Source: Streptomyces sp. CB01373 (GTDB lineage: Bacteria; Actinomycetota; Actinomycetes; Streptomycetales; Streptomycetaceae). Taken from it: a stretch of DNA of 64,000 bases. Every line of letters starts with the position of its first letter. Position 1 is the stretch's first letter. Location: assembly GCF_002803075.1 (NCBI RefSeq), contig NZ_NNBK01000006.1:62001-126000 (forward strand), written 5' to 3'. Position numbers and translations under genes: made by a program. The notes beneath the pieces were generated by a model. It saw only the letters and a list, made by a program, of their open reading frames with translations. It was not told where the DNA came from and did no database searches. Positions 36,586-45,400 of the stretch are shown piece after piece.

Positions 36586-37260
36586 ATGACGGTTACCCGG
36601 TCGCGGCGGCGCTGGCCGGCGGTGGTGCTCCTGGCCGCCGCCTGCTACGTCGCCGTGCGCGTGGCAGGCGGGCTGCCCTCCGGCTCCGACCCCCGGCCCG
36701 TACCGGAGGCCACGGCCACGGCCCCGGCCTCACCCCCCGCCCCGGCACGCCCCTCGGCGACGGCGACCGCGGGACCGTACGACCCGGCCGATTACGCCGC
36801 CCAGGTGCGCCGGAGGGCCGGCCAGGCGGGCGTCAGCGCCCGGCTGCTGATGGCGATCCTCTACAACGAGTCGTACAAGCCCCACGAGCCCGGTCTCGAA
36901 CGGGCCTGGCAGAAGTACAAGCCGGACGCCGCCTTCGGCATCGCCAACATGCACCGTGCGACCTTCGACGCCACCAGGAAGGACCGTGACTTCGCGAACC
37001 GCTCCTGGGACGAACTGCCCGACGACCGCGACCTCGCCGTCGAGGCCGCGGCCTGGTACCTGCACGACCTCGCGGCCGTGCTGCCCGCCCAGTGGGCGGC
37101 CCCGTACAGCAAGGACGACCTGCTGGCCCTCGGCTACAACACCGGCCAGGGCAACATGCTCGCCTTCGCCCGCGGGGCCACCCCCGGCAGCCAGGCCCGG
37201 TCCTACCTCGACAAGCTGCACGCGAACTGGGCCGAGGCCGGCCGGGCGGTCCGCTCCTGA
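36586..37260 (+). CDS. Lysozyme-like (SLT-type) exported muramidase candidate
   Basis: 224 residues. An N-terminal membrane segment (PAVVLLAAACYVAVRVAGG) and a Pro/Ala/Thr linker precede a transglycosylase-like domain from about residue 75. LLMAILYNESYKP carries the probable catalytic Glu, followed by FGIANMHRATFDATR and LLALGYNTGQGNMLAFARG, both standard SLT landmarks. It would cut peptidoglycan outside the membrane. ATG 36586 follows AGGGAGG eight bases upstream, 43 bases after the TerD gene, so co-transcription is likely. Confidence 0.82.
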   Translation: MTVTRSRRRWPAVVLLAAACYVAVRVAGGLPSGSDPRPVPEATATAPASPPAPARPSATATAGPYDPADYAAQVRRRAGQAGVSARLLMAILYNESYKPHEPGLERAWQKYKPDAAFGIANMHRATFDATRKDRDFANRSWDELPDDRDLAVEAAAWYLHDLAAVLPAQWAAPYSKDDLLALGYNTGQGNMLAFARGATPGSQARSYLDKLHANWAEAGRAVRS

Positions 37261-37263
37261 TGT

Positions 37264-37280
37264 CCGGACGAGAGGCCCTA
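37264..37280 (-). repeat. Half-copy of the TAGGGYCTYTCGT repeat fused to a stop codon
   Basis: On the minus strand TAGGGCCTCTCGTCCGG begins with the TAG stop codon of the PAP2 phosphatase gene (37278-37280). It lies in the 17-base gap between convergent genes. It matches the ends of the 8700-8893 element over the first 13 bases. Confidence 0.55.
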
Positions 37281-37961
37281 CACCCGGGCCCGCGCTGCCG
37301 CGCGGCTCGCGCGGGCCGACGGGCGGGCCCGCTTCGCGGTCCTGGCGACGAGCAGCGGGCTCAGTGGCCCGGTGCTCATCCGCTCCACCAGCGGCACGGC
37401 CAGCCGCCGTGCCAGCAGGACGACGATCAGGGTGACCACGGTGCCCACCAGCGCGCCGACGCCGACGTCATGCGGGTAGTGGGCGCCGACGTAGACGCGC
37501 GAGGCACCCATCGCCACGGCCGTGAGCAGGGCGATGGATCCGAGCCACCGGCTGATGAGCAGCAGGGCCGCCGCGAACGCGAAGGCGACCGTGGTGTGGT
37601 TGCTGGGGAAGGCGTAGTCGTCGACCGGGGGGCACGCCTCGATGAGGAAGTCGTGCGGGAGGGCCCGGCAGGGGCGCGGCTCCTGGAAGACGTTCTTGAT
37701 CCCGCTGTTGAGGGCGTACGCCAGGATCACGGCGAACGGCGTGGCCAGGACGGCGGTCATGACCGTGTTCCCCTGGCGCCGGGCCCGCCACCAGGCCACC
37801 AGCAGGAAGAGCGCGAACAGGCCCATGCCGATGTCGGAGAAGACCGCGACGGGCTCGTTCAGCCAGTGGGTGTCCCGAGCGAAGTTGGTGACGTCGGTGT
37901 AGAGGCCGCCGTCGATGGCCGCGCCGTCGAGCCCCGTGGCGGGCGGGGAGGAAGTCGTCAT
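37278..37961 (-). CDS. PAP2-family membrane phosphatase
   Basis: 227 residues with about six membrane helices. The three PAP2 motifs are complete: KNVFQEPRP (KxxxxxxRP), FPSNHTT (PSxH) and SRVYVGAHYPHDV (SRxxxxxHxxxD). Such enzymes dephosphorylate undecaprenyl diphosphate or phosphatidic acid at the outer face. The C-terminus is Arg/Ala-rich. It converges on the lysozyme-like gene. A perfect palindrome and a hairpin lie in its upstream gap. Confidence 0.92.
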   Translation of the reverse strand: MTTSSPPATGLDGAAIDGGLYTDVTNFARDTHWLNEPVAVFSDIGMGLFALFLLVAWWRARRQGNTVMTAVLATPFAVILAYALNSGIKNVFQEPRPCRALPHDFLIEACPPVDDYAFPSNHTTVAFAFAAALLLISRWLGSIALLTAVAMGASRVYVGAHYPHDVGVGALVGTVVTLIVVLLARRLAVPLVERMSTGPLSPLLVARTAKRARPSARASRAAARARV

Positions 37962-38010
37962 CAGGTGGATCTCCGGGCCATGGGTCCACGTGCGTGAGCG
38001 CTCCGGGGAA

Positions 38011-38094
38011 CGCGTGTGAACACACGCGGACGCAGAAGTGGAACCCTCGTGAAGCCGGGCCGTCCGAGGGATGGACGTCTACAGATTGGTAGAC
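38011..38094. promoter_or_regulatory. Two palindromes in the gap upstream of the PAP2 gene
   Basis: CGCGTGTG-AA-CACACGCG (38011-38028) is a perfect hairpin, and GTCTAC-AGATTG-GTAGAC (38077-38094) is a perfect six-base-arm palindrome of the kind bound by TetR-type dimers. They lie 50 and 116 bases ahead of the PAP2 start. No regulator gene is adjacent. The rest of the 37962-38453 gap shows no convincing gene. Confidence 0.45.
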
Positions 38095-38453
38095 GGTAGC
38101 AGTTGGTGGTCCGGTTGCCTCAGGCGCCGTCGCATTGCCCACGAGGAGATCAAGGTCACTCGAAGTGGCGGCGTCGCGACCAGGCGGTCCGCGGGAAACG
38201 CCTCGATGACAGGTTCATGCGCCGCCGGGCCCGCTGAGGCCGCTCGGGCCGGCTGGGCAGGGGCAGACCCGCCACGGGGGGTGCGAACGAGTCTGCCCCT
38301 GCACGATGCCGCCCGCGTACCTCCCCCCGGAGAGCAGACGGCCCGACCCCGCGTGGGGGTCACTTGTTTCAGCGTGGCGCGAGCGCCGACTGTCACGGGT
38401 GCGGGTCCACTGACACGAAGTCGACACAGTCGTGCGGCAAGGCACCCAATCCG

Positions 38454-39341
38454 TCACTCGGTCTTCGCCGCACCGGCCTGTCCGGGCTTCTCGTTCTTGG
38501 CGTTCTTCTTGCTCTGCTCGTTCTTCTCGCCGGCCGAGTGGCCGTTCGGCTGTCCGTTGTCCTTGGCCGGGCCGCTCCCGCCGTCCGAGCCGTTCCCCTT
38601 GCCCGCGTTGCCCGCGTTGCCCGCGTTGCCCGTCCCGGCCTGCGACAGCTGGTCGGCGCAGTAGGCGTCGACGTTGTCCTCGCCTCCGGCGGCCTCGACG
38701 AACCGCTTCCAGGCCGTCGACTCCAGCGCCTTGCCCCTGCCCTTCACCGACGCGTACGCGCGGCAGTGGGCCAGGATGTCCTTGGCCGTGGGCGGGCGGT
38801 CCCGGGTCACGGACGGCGCGGGCGCGGGGGAGCCGGACCCGGCGGAGGGGGCGGGTGTGGGGGAGCCGGGCCCGGACGGGGCGGTGGAGGCGGACGCCGG
38901 TGTCGATGCGGGCGCCGTGGCCTGGGGCGCGGTGGACGACGGGTGCCGCCGTACCCGGCCGTCGTCCTCCGCCTTCCCGTCGGACTCCGGTGAGCCGATC
39001 GCCGCGATCGCCACGCCGCTGAACGTCAGGCCGGCGAGGAGCACGGCGACGGCGGCCCGCACCGAGCGCCGCCCCAGGACGTGCCACGACCGCCAGTCGT
39101 CCCGCCTCCGCGCCCGCGCCTGCTGGTGTACGCCCTCCGCCCGGGCGGCCCGGAAAGCGGCCACGGCCCGCTGCTCGGCCGACGTGTCGAGGGCCCCGGC
39201 GCGCAGGGCGCGGCGGAGTGCGGACTCCAGCGCGACGGCGCGGCTTCCGTCGTCGGCACCGGACCCGTGGCCACCCGTACCGGCGCGTCGGTGGTCCACG
39301 CCCCCACCGTCGCTGTGTCGGTCGCCCATGCCCGTGTCCAT
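38454..39341 (-). CDS. Single-pass membrane protein with low-complexity outside region
   Basis: 295 residues. A charged N-terminal region (ALESALRRALRAGALDTSAEQRAVAAFRAAR) precedes one membrane helix near 96-114 (AAVAVLLAGLTFSGVAIAAIG). Outside are a Ser/Pro/Thr stalk, a compact segment with two Cys (AKDILAHCRAY, VDAYCADQL), and a Gly/Asn/Lys-rich tail with a Gly-Asn-Ala repeat. This layout resembles proteins I associate with Streptomyces sigma-factor partners, but no sigma gene is adjacent and the role is unknown. Several ATG codons cluster at the start (39341, 39329). The tail is encoded by a nine-base tandem repeat (about 38596-38632). Confidence 0.65.
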   Translation of the reverse strand: MDTGMGDRHSDGGGVDHRRAGTGGHGSGADDGSRAVALESALRRALRAGALDTSAEQRAVAAFRAARAEGVHQQARARRRDDWRSWHVLGRRSVRAAVAVLLAGLTFSGVAIAAIGSPESDGKAEDDGRVRRHPSSTAPQATAPASTPASASTAPSGPGSPTPAPSAGSGSPAPAPSVTRDRPPTAKDILAHCRAYASVKGRGKALESTAWKRFVEAAGGEDNVDAYCADQLSQAGTGNAGNAGNAGKGNGSDGGSGPAKDNGQPNGHSAGEKNEQSKKNAKNEKPGQAGAAKTE

Positions 39342-39554
39342 CCCATGCGGTAGCTACTCGTTCGCTCTACGGATCTGACGCCCTCGCTGCTCATTCCGAC
39401 TGCCTCAGCGTATGGAGGCCCTCTCCCGTCACACCCGGGCTCCGGCCGACGGGGGCCGGGCCAGGGCAGGACAAGGCGGGGCGGGGCAGGGCGCGGGGAG
39501 CCTTCGGGCGGCTCCTTCGGGCGGCTCCTGCGGGCGGGGCCCATCGGGCCGTCT

Positions 39555-40196
39555 TCAGGCGCGGAGGCCGCCGAGACCGCCGGGACCGCCGAGGCCGTCG
39601 AGGAGCAGCGCGAGCCCGCCCAGGAACTCCTGGTCGGCACCGACGTTCCGGGCGTGCCGGGCGGTCTCCGTCATGTGCGGGAACTCGGCGGCCGACAGCT
39701 CGGTGATGGCCGCGGTGCCCGCACCGGACAGGGCCCCGAGGTGTTCGAGCTGGATGGCTCCGATGACGTAGCTGAGCAGTCCGCGCAGGGCGACGACCCG
39801 CCGCTCGCCCTCGACGCCCGCCTCGGTGAGGACGGCGAGCACCGCCTCCGACCAGCGCAGTACCCCGAGGGAGTGGTGCCGGTGGCTGATGGCGAGCGGG
39901 ACGGTCGCCGGGTGGGCCGCCACGGCGTCGCGCAGCCGACGCACCATGACCTCGATCCGCTCGCGCCACGGCATGCCGGGGTCCGGCGGCTCGACGTCCA
40001 CACCGGCGAGTACGAGCTCGACGACGAGCCGTTCCAGTTCCTCCCGGTCGTCCACGTACCGGTAGAGCCCCATCGTGCTCATGCCGAGTTCCTTGGCGAC
40101 GGCGCGCATCGACAGTCCGGTGAGCCCGTCCCGGTCGATGACGGCGAGGGCGGCCGCGGCCGGCTGGTCCGGTGTGAGTGAACGTGGGCGTGGCAT
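39555..40196 (-). CDS. TetR-family repressor
   Basis: 213 residues. The N-terminal helix-turn-helix reads AALAVIDRDGLTGLSMRAVAKELGMSTMGLYRYVDDREEL. The C-terminal ligand domain is of normal length and includes MPWRERIEVMVRRLRDAVAAH in pieces, as in the TetR_C family near tetracycline-type regulators. ATG 40196 is chosen as the start of the conserved domain. It is divergent from a peroxiredoxin-like gene, with a perfect 11-base inverted repeat between them, so it most likely represses itself and that gene. Confidence 0.9.
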   Translation of the reverse strand: MPRPRSLTPDQPAAAALAVIDRDGLTGLSMRAVAKELGMSTMGLYRYVDDREELERLVVELVLAGVDVEPPDPGMPWRERIEVMVRRLRDAVAAHPATVPLAISHRHHSLGVLRWSEAVLAVLTEAGVEGERRVVALRGLLSYVIGAIQLEHLGALSGAGTAAITELSAAEFPHMTETARHARNVGADQEFLGGLALLLDGLGGPGGLGGLRA

Positions 40197-40201
40197 GGCG
40201 G

Positions 40202-40247
40202 TTGACAGCGTACGGCATACGCCTACGCTGGTAAGTGTATGCCGTAC
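40202..40247 (+). promoter_or_regulatory. Promoter and TetR operator of the peroxiredoxin-like gene
   Basis: A -35 TTGACA (40202-40207) and -10-like TACGCT (40224-40229) with 16-base spacing face the plus strand. GTACGGCATAC (40210-40220) and its exact reverse complement GTATGCCGTAC (40237-40247) bracket the -10 and the likely transcription start. CGCCTACG follows each arm as a direct repeat. A repressor bound here would block RNA polymerase. Confidence 0.75.
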
Positions 40248-40268
40248 GCCTACGGAGGGGAGTCCGTC

Positions 40269-40871
40269 GTGCCCATGTCCCGCAGTCCGGTGAGGCCCGG
40301 TTCGATCGTCCAGGAGCGACGTCTCACCGCCGTCTCCGGCGAGCAGGTCGCCGTGCCCGATCCCGACCGGCTGATCCACCTCCAGTTCCGGCGGTTCGCC
40401 GGCTGCCCGGTCTGCAACCTGCACCTGCGCTCAGTGGTGCGGCGGCACGAGGAGATCGAGGCGGCCGGTGTCCGCGACGTCGTGCTCTTCCACTCGCCCG
40501 CCGGTGAACTGCTGCCCCACACCACCGATCTCCCGTTCGCCGTCGTCGCCGACCCGGACAAGCGGCTGTACCGGGAGTTCGGCGTGGAAAGTTCACCCCG
40601 CGCCCTGCTCGCCCCGCGCGCCTGGTGGCCGATCCTCCGTGCGGTCGTGAGCGGTCTGCGGGAGGTCGTCCGCGGGCGGGAGCACCTGCCGTCCACCAGC
40701 CCGCACGGCGGCCGCCTCGGCCTCCCCGCCGACTTCCTCGTCGCGCCCGACGGCCGGGTCCTGGCCGCCACGTACGGCGAGCACGTCTACGACCAGTGGC
40801 CGGTCGACGAACTGCTGCGACTGGCGGCCACGCACACGACGAAGCCCCGAAAGCCCCAACAGCACGGCTGA
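40269..40871 (+). CDS. Peroxiredoxin-like AhpC/TSA-family protein
   Basis: 200 residues with a thioredoxin fold. FRRFAGCPVCNLHLRS holds a CPVC motif where peroxiredoxins have the peroxidatic Cys; LFHSPAGEL, PFAVVADPDKRLYREFGV and GLPADFLVAPDGRVLAATYG are further family landmarks. It may be a thiol oxidoreductase for peroxides or electrophiles. GTG 40269 is preferred over ATG 40239 because GGAGGGG lies eight bases upstream and the earlier ATG is inside the operator. It is controlled, in all likelihood, by the divergent TetR protein. Confidence 0.88.
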   Translation: MPMSRSPVRPGSIVQERRLTAVSGEQVAVPDPDRLIHLQFRRFAGCPVCNLHLRSVVRRHEEIEAAGVRDVVLFHSPAGELLPHTTDLPFAVVADPDKRLYREFGVESSPRALLAPRAWWPILRAVVSGLREVVRGREHLPSTSPHGGRLGLPADFLVAPDGRVLAATYGEHVYDQWPVDELLRLAATHTTKPRKPQQHG

Positions 40872-40908
40872 CGACGGACGCCGGACCCGCTCGCCCGGCC
40901 GCGGCGAC

Positions 40909-40946
40909 TTACTCTTGCATGCCATGTACTTTGTATTGCAGAGTAA
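40909..40946 (+). promoter_or_regulatory. Inverted repeat ahead of a membrane-protein/regulator pair
   Basis: TTACTCTTGCA and TTGCAGAGTAA form an inverted repeat with seven perfect outer bases, separated by 16 bases that include TACTTTGTA. It lies about 78 bases before the GTG of the membrane protein gene in otherwise GC-rich DNA. It is a good candidate site for the winged-helix protein encoded second in that pair. Confidence 0.6.
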
Positions 40947-41023
40947 ATGGGGATGATGAGCGGGCGGCGGACCGGCGGCCCGCTTCCGAGCGCTGTTCGG
41001 GCGCGACCACAAGGGGGACATCA

Positions 41024-41860
41024 GTGGGAATGGAGACACCGTCGTCGATCGGCGCGGGATCCGGACCGGAGGCGCGCGCGGCCGGCCTGCTGGCGGCGAC
41101 AGAAGGCCTGCGGGCCAGTACCCGCGCGCAGATGAACGGCTCGTGGGTCTCTCTCGTCGGCTTCGGCCTTCTCGCGCTGGCGGCCGCTCCGATCGCCCGG
41201 TACGCCTTCAACTTCGGAGCCCACGGCCGAAGCATCAACTCCTATCCGGCCTTCGCCTACGCGGAGTTGACCGGCCTGTGCGTCGTGCACGAACCGGGAA
41301 CCCCTTGTCTGAAAGGCGAGTTCGACGGCGCCTTCCTGCGTTTCGTGGGATGGGGCGTGTGGTTCGCGCTCCTCCCCCTGGCCTGGTTCGTCTTCGCCCG
41401 CTGGTACCGCCTGCGCGGCGAGGCCCGTGGTGTCGTCCCCCGCCGCGGCGTGTGGCTCAGCACCACCGCCATCGCCGGTGTGGTGATCACGGGCGCCCTG
41501 CTGTGCCTGCTGTTCGCCAGGCGCCAGCCCTGGGAGGTGGTCCTGCTGGAGAACAGCTACGCCTCCCCGTGGTACCTGGTCGGCATCGGACTGCTCGCTC
41601 TCGGGGCGGCCGAACGCAACTGGACCGCCGCGGCCGCCGGTATCGCGCATGCCCTGCTGCTCACCGCCTACCTAGGTGCCTCCTGGGGCACCGGGTGGCT
41701 CCCCTGGCAGCACCCCGCCCACCCCGGCTGGACGGACGGACCGCAGGCCAAGGCGGTTCTGCTGGCCACTGTCCTGCTGGCCGCCGGCCTGGTCGAGCGG
41801 GCGGCGGCCCGTCGCCGCGCCGCGCCCGGCTCCGCCGACGCGGGTACGGTTGCCCCATGA
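41024..41860 (+). CDS. Six-helix membrane protein paired with a winged-helix regulator
   Basis: About 278 residues with six predicted membrane helices (for example SLVGFGLLALAAAPIARYAF and VGWGVWFALLPLAWFVFARWY pieces). There is no transporter signature I recognise. An outside loop contains two Cys (GLCVVHEPGTPCLKGEF). GTG 41024 is eight bases after GGGGG; ATG 41030 is an alternative. Its stop overlaps the next start (ATGA), so it is translated together with the regulator gene, a frequent arrangement for a membrane protein whose amount is controlled by its partner. Confidence 0.75.
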   Translation: MGMETPSSIGAGSGPEARAAGLLAATEGLRASTRAQMNGSWVSLVGFGLLALAAAPIARYAFNFGAHGRSINSYPAFAYAELTGLCVVHEPGTPCLKGEFDGAFLRFVGWGVWFALLPLAWFVFARWYRLRGEARGVVPRRGVWLSTTAIAGVVITGALLCLLFARRQPWEVVLLENSYASPWYLVGIGLLALGAAERNWTAAAAGIAHALLLTAYLGASWGTGWLPWQHPAHPGWTDGPQAKAVLLATVLLAAGLVERAAARRRAAPGSADAGTVAP

Positions 41861-42231
41861 GCGTCGGGGACTCGACCGCTGAGCGGGCCGAACAGGAAGG
41901 ACTCCATCCGACCCAGTCGCTGGACGACACCGTCCACCAGCGCGTGCGGCTCGGCATCCTCACCATCGCCAGAGAGGCCGACCGGGTCGAGTTCGGCTTC
42001 CTGAAGAAGCAACTCGCCGTCACCGACGGAAATCTCTCGCGTCACCTGAAGGTGCTGGAGGACTCGGGGCTGATCATCCTGGAGAAGGGCTACGCCGGCC
42101 GCCGCCCCCGCACCTGGATCACCCTCACCCGCCGCGGCGCCCAGGCCCTGGACGCCGAACTCCACGCCCTGCGCGCCCTGGTCCTCCGCCTGGAGACCCC
42201 TCGCCCCGCACCGGGTCCACCCGAGGCCTGA
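41857..42231 (+). CDS. MarR/ArsR-like winged-helix regulator
   Basis: 124 residues. The winged helix runs from VRLGILTIAREADRVEFGFLKK through VTDGNLSRHLKVLEDSGLIILEKGY to the wing RRPRTWITLTRRG. It is the short form without extra effector domain seen in actinobacterial membrane-protein/regulator pairs. Its ATG overlaps the preceding stop. The inverted repeat at 40909-40946 is a natural target. Confidence 0.88.
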   Translation: MSVGDSTAERAEQEGLHPTQSLDDTVHQRVRLGILTIAREADRVEFGFLKKQLAVTDGNLSRHLKVLEDSGLIILEKGYAGRRPRTWITLTRRGAQALDAELHALRALVLRLETPRPAPGPPEA

Positions 42232-42416
42232 CCTGGGCTGCGGCGAACCAGACGCCGGTGCGACAGGGGCTGTGTGACTCCCTGGTCGTCGGCAAGTTGA
42301 CCGTCCGGGCAAGGTCCGGTGGCGGCCCGATAGGAGTTCAGGCGGACCGCGGCACCGGCAACGGGAGGCGGACACGGGCACCTGTCCGCCCGTGAGTCCG
42401 TGGGATCGCCGGACGG

Positions 42417-45400
42417 TCAGGCGGTGAAGTGGTGTGTGCCGGAGCCGACCTGATACACCGCGCAGCCGTCCTCCTGGCGCAGGAGCGTCCCGCGCGTGCG
42501 GGTGACCGCCTTCGGACTGGACGCGGGGATCCACACCTCGGCAGTCGTGTTCGGCGGCACCGTGCAGGTCAGGGTGAAACGGCCGGCGCGCTGCCGCCAT
42601 TGGGTGGAGACGGGCCCGTAGACCGAGGTGAAGGTGGCGCGGGAGGAGGTGACGGCTCCGCCCGGACGGGGGCGGACGACGATCTCCTGGTAGCCGGGCC
42701 GGCCCGCCGAGATACCGGCGATGTTGGCGTACATCCACTCTCCCACCGAGCCGTAGGCGTAGTGGTTGAAGGAGTTCATGCCCGGGTCCTGGAAACCGCC
42801 GTCGGTCCTGATGGAGTCCCAGCGCTCCCACATCGTCGTGGCGCCCCTGTCGATCTGGTAGCCCCAACTGGGGAAGGAGCGCTGCTGCAGGAGGCGGTAG
42901 GCGATGTCGGTGCGCCCCGCGTCGGTCAGGACCGGCAGCAGCCGGGGCGTGCCGAGGAAACCCGTCGAGAGGTGCCAGTCCCTGGCCTCGATCAGGGCGA
43001 CGAGCCGGTCGGCCGCGGCCTTCCGCAGTCCGTCCGGCATCAGGTCCATGGACAGCGCGAGGACATAGGCCGTCTGCGTATCACCCTTGACCCTGCCGTC
43101 GGAGGTGACGTAGGCGTTCCGGAACGCCTCTCGTACCCGGCCGAAGAGATCGAGGTACGAGGCAGGGTCCTTGCCGAGTTCCGCGGCCATCCGGGCCGCG
43201 AGGTCGGCGCTGTGCGCGAAGTACGCGGTGGCGATGACGTCCTTGGGGGTCTCGTCGTCGGTGTTCAGCCAGTCGCCGTACCCCTCGGCCGGGCGCAGCA
43301 GCCGGACGCTGTTCTTCTCCAGATACGTCAGCCACGCCTGGACGGAGGGCCAGGCGTCCGCGAGGACCTGTCGGTCGCCGTAGGCCTGGTGGAGCGACCA
43401 GGGGACGGTGACGCCCGCGTCGCCCCAGCCGGCGGTGCCGCCTCCGAGTCCGCCGACATCCGGCGCCACGTTCGTGAACGCGCCCTCCGCGGTCTGGGCG
43501 TCCCGGAGGTCGACGAGCCACTTGGACAGGAAGCGGGCCGACTCCATCGTGTAGGCGGCCGTGGGCGCGAAGACGTTGATGTCTCCCGTCCAGCCCAGGC
43601 GCTCGTCGCGCGCGGGCGTGTCCGTCGGAACGGAGAGGAAGTTGCCGCGCTGCCCCCAAATGATGTTGTGGTGCAGTTGGTTGAGCATCGGCACGTCGGT
43701 CTCGAAGTCGAGCGTGGGCGACGCTGACGTATACATGACGCGCCCGGTGACGGCCTTCGCCGAGGGGGTACCGGGGAATCCGGTCACCTCGACATAGCGG
43801 AAACCGTGGACGGTGAAGCGAGGCTCGTAGCTCTCCTCCCCGTGGCCCTTGAGGGTGTACGTGTCGGTCGCCGACGCGCTCCGCAGGTTCGCCGTGTAGA
43901 CGGTGCCGTCGGGGTTGAGCACCTCGGCGTGTCTGAGCCGGACGGTCGTTCCCGCGGCGCCCGACACCCGCAGGCGTACCGAACCGACCATGTTCTGGCC
44001 GAGGTCGAACACGAAGACACCGGGCCTGGGCTGGGTCACCTTCTTCGGTGTCAGCTCCTCGGCCACGCGTACCGGACCGTTCTCCTGCGCGACGATCAGG
44101 CCGGGGCCGACGTCGCCGGCCTCGCGTACGCCGGGCCAGCCCCCGTCGTCGAAGCCGGGTGAGGTCCAGCCCGGGGTCTCCTTGCGGGCGTCGTACGTCT
44201 CGCCACCGTGGAGGTCGGCGGCGACGATCGCCCCGGAGGCGGCCCGCCAGCCGGCGCCCGAAGTGATGCGCTCGCTCGTCCCGTCCGCGTACTCCACCTC
44301 CAACTGCGCCAGCAGAGCCGGGTGTTCGCCGTACTGATGAGGGCCGAACATGCCGACGTCGCCCGCGTACCAGCCGGGCGCGAGATACACCCCGATGGCG
44401 TTGGCGGCACCGGGCCGCAGGAGCGTGGTGACGTCGTACGTCTGGTAGTGGACGCGGGTGCGGTAGTCCGTCCAGCCGGGAGCGAGCTGGTCGCGGCCCA
44501 CGCGGCTGCCGTTGAGGTGGGCCTCGTAGAGGCCGAGCGCCGTGGCGTACAGCCGTGCGCGGGACACCTTCCGGTTGCGGAGCCGGAACTCGTGGCGCAC
44601 CTGCGTGACGGCGTACGTCACCGGGACGACCCTGCCCCAGGGCCCGCCGCCCCACGGCGCCGCCACCATCGCCGCCGGCCAGCCTCCGTCGTCGAAGCCG
44701 AGCCCGCGCCAGTCGGCGGGAGGTTCCTTGTCGGTTGCCCTCCAGGAGGCGTCGGTGACCGTCCTCCGCTCGCCGGAAGCGGTACGGACCGTGAGAACGG
44801 CGATGAGTCCCGCCGGGCCCGGGGACGCGTTGGTGGCGGAGACGGCGATGACGTTGTCGCCGGTGCGCACCTGGTCCAGTACGTCGACCACGGCCGGGCG
44901 GCGCCAGCCGTCGTTGTCGGTCTCCAGGTCGGTGCGGGCCACCTCGACCCCGTTCACGGAGACGGCGTACACGTTGTCCGCGCTGATGACGAGCGTCGCC
45001 GCGGTGATCCCTTCGGGCAGCTTCGCGATGCCGCGGAACCAGCGGGTGACCGCCGGAACACTGCTCGCCGGATCACCCTCGGGGAACCAGATCCAGGAAC
45101 TGCCCTCGAGGGAGGGCACGTTCGTGAGGCTCGCCGGAGCCGAGATCCAGTCCGCCGTCCACTGCCCGGCCTCCATGAGACCGGTCTCCCACCACGAGGG
45201 CTCGCTCCAGCCGGAGGCCCGGCCGTCGGCGTCCCACACACGTACGGACCAGAAGTAGCGTGTCCGGGGCGCGAGCCGAGGACCGCCGTACGGCACGAGG
45301 ACGGACTCGCCGGACGTGACCTTCCCGCTGTCCCAGACGTCCGGACGGGACAGGCCCTTCGCGGTGGTGGCGACGCGGACCTGATAGGCGCTCTGACGCA

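Noticed and set aside
38596..38632. Nine-base tandem repeat considered as part of a CRISPR-like array
   Set aside because: It is an in-frame Gly-Asn-Ala coding repeat without spacers.
38454..39341. Calling the membrane protein an anti-sigma factor
   Set aside because: The layout is suggestive, but there is no zinc-binding anti-sigma motif and no adjacent sigma gene.
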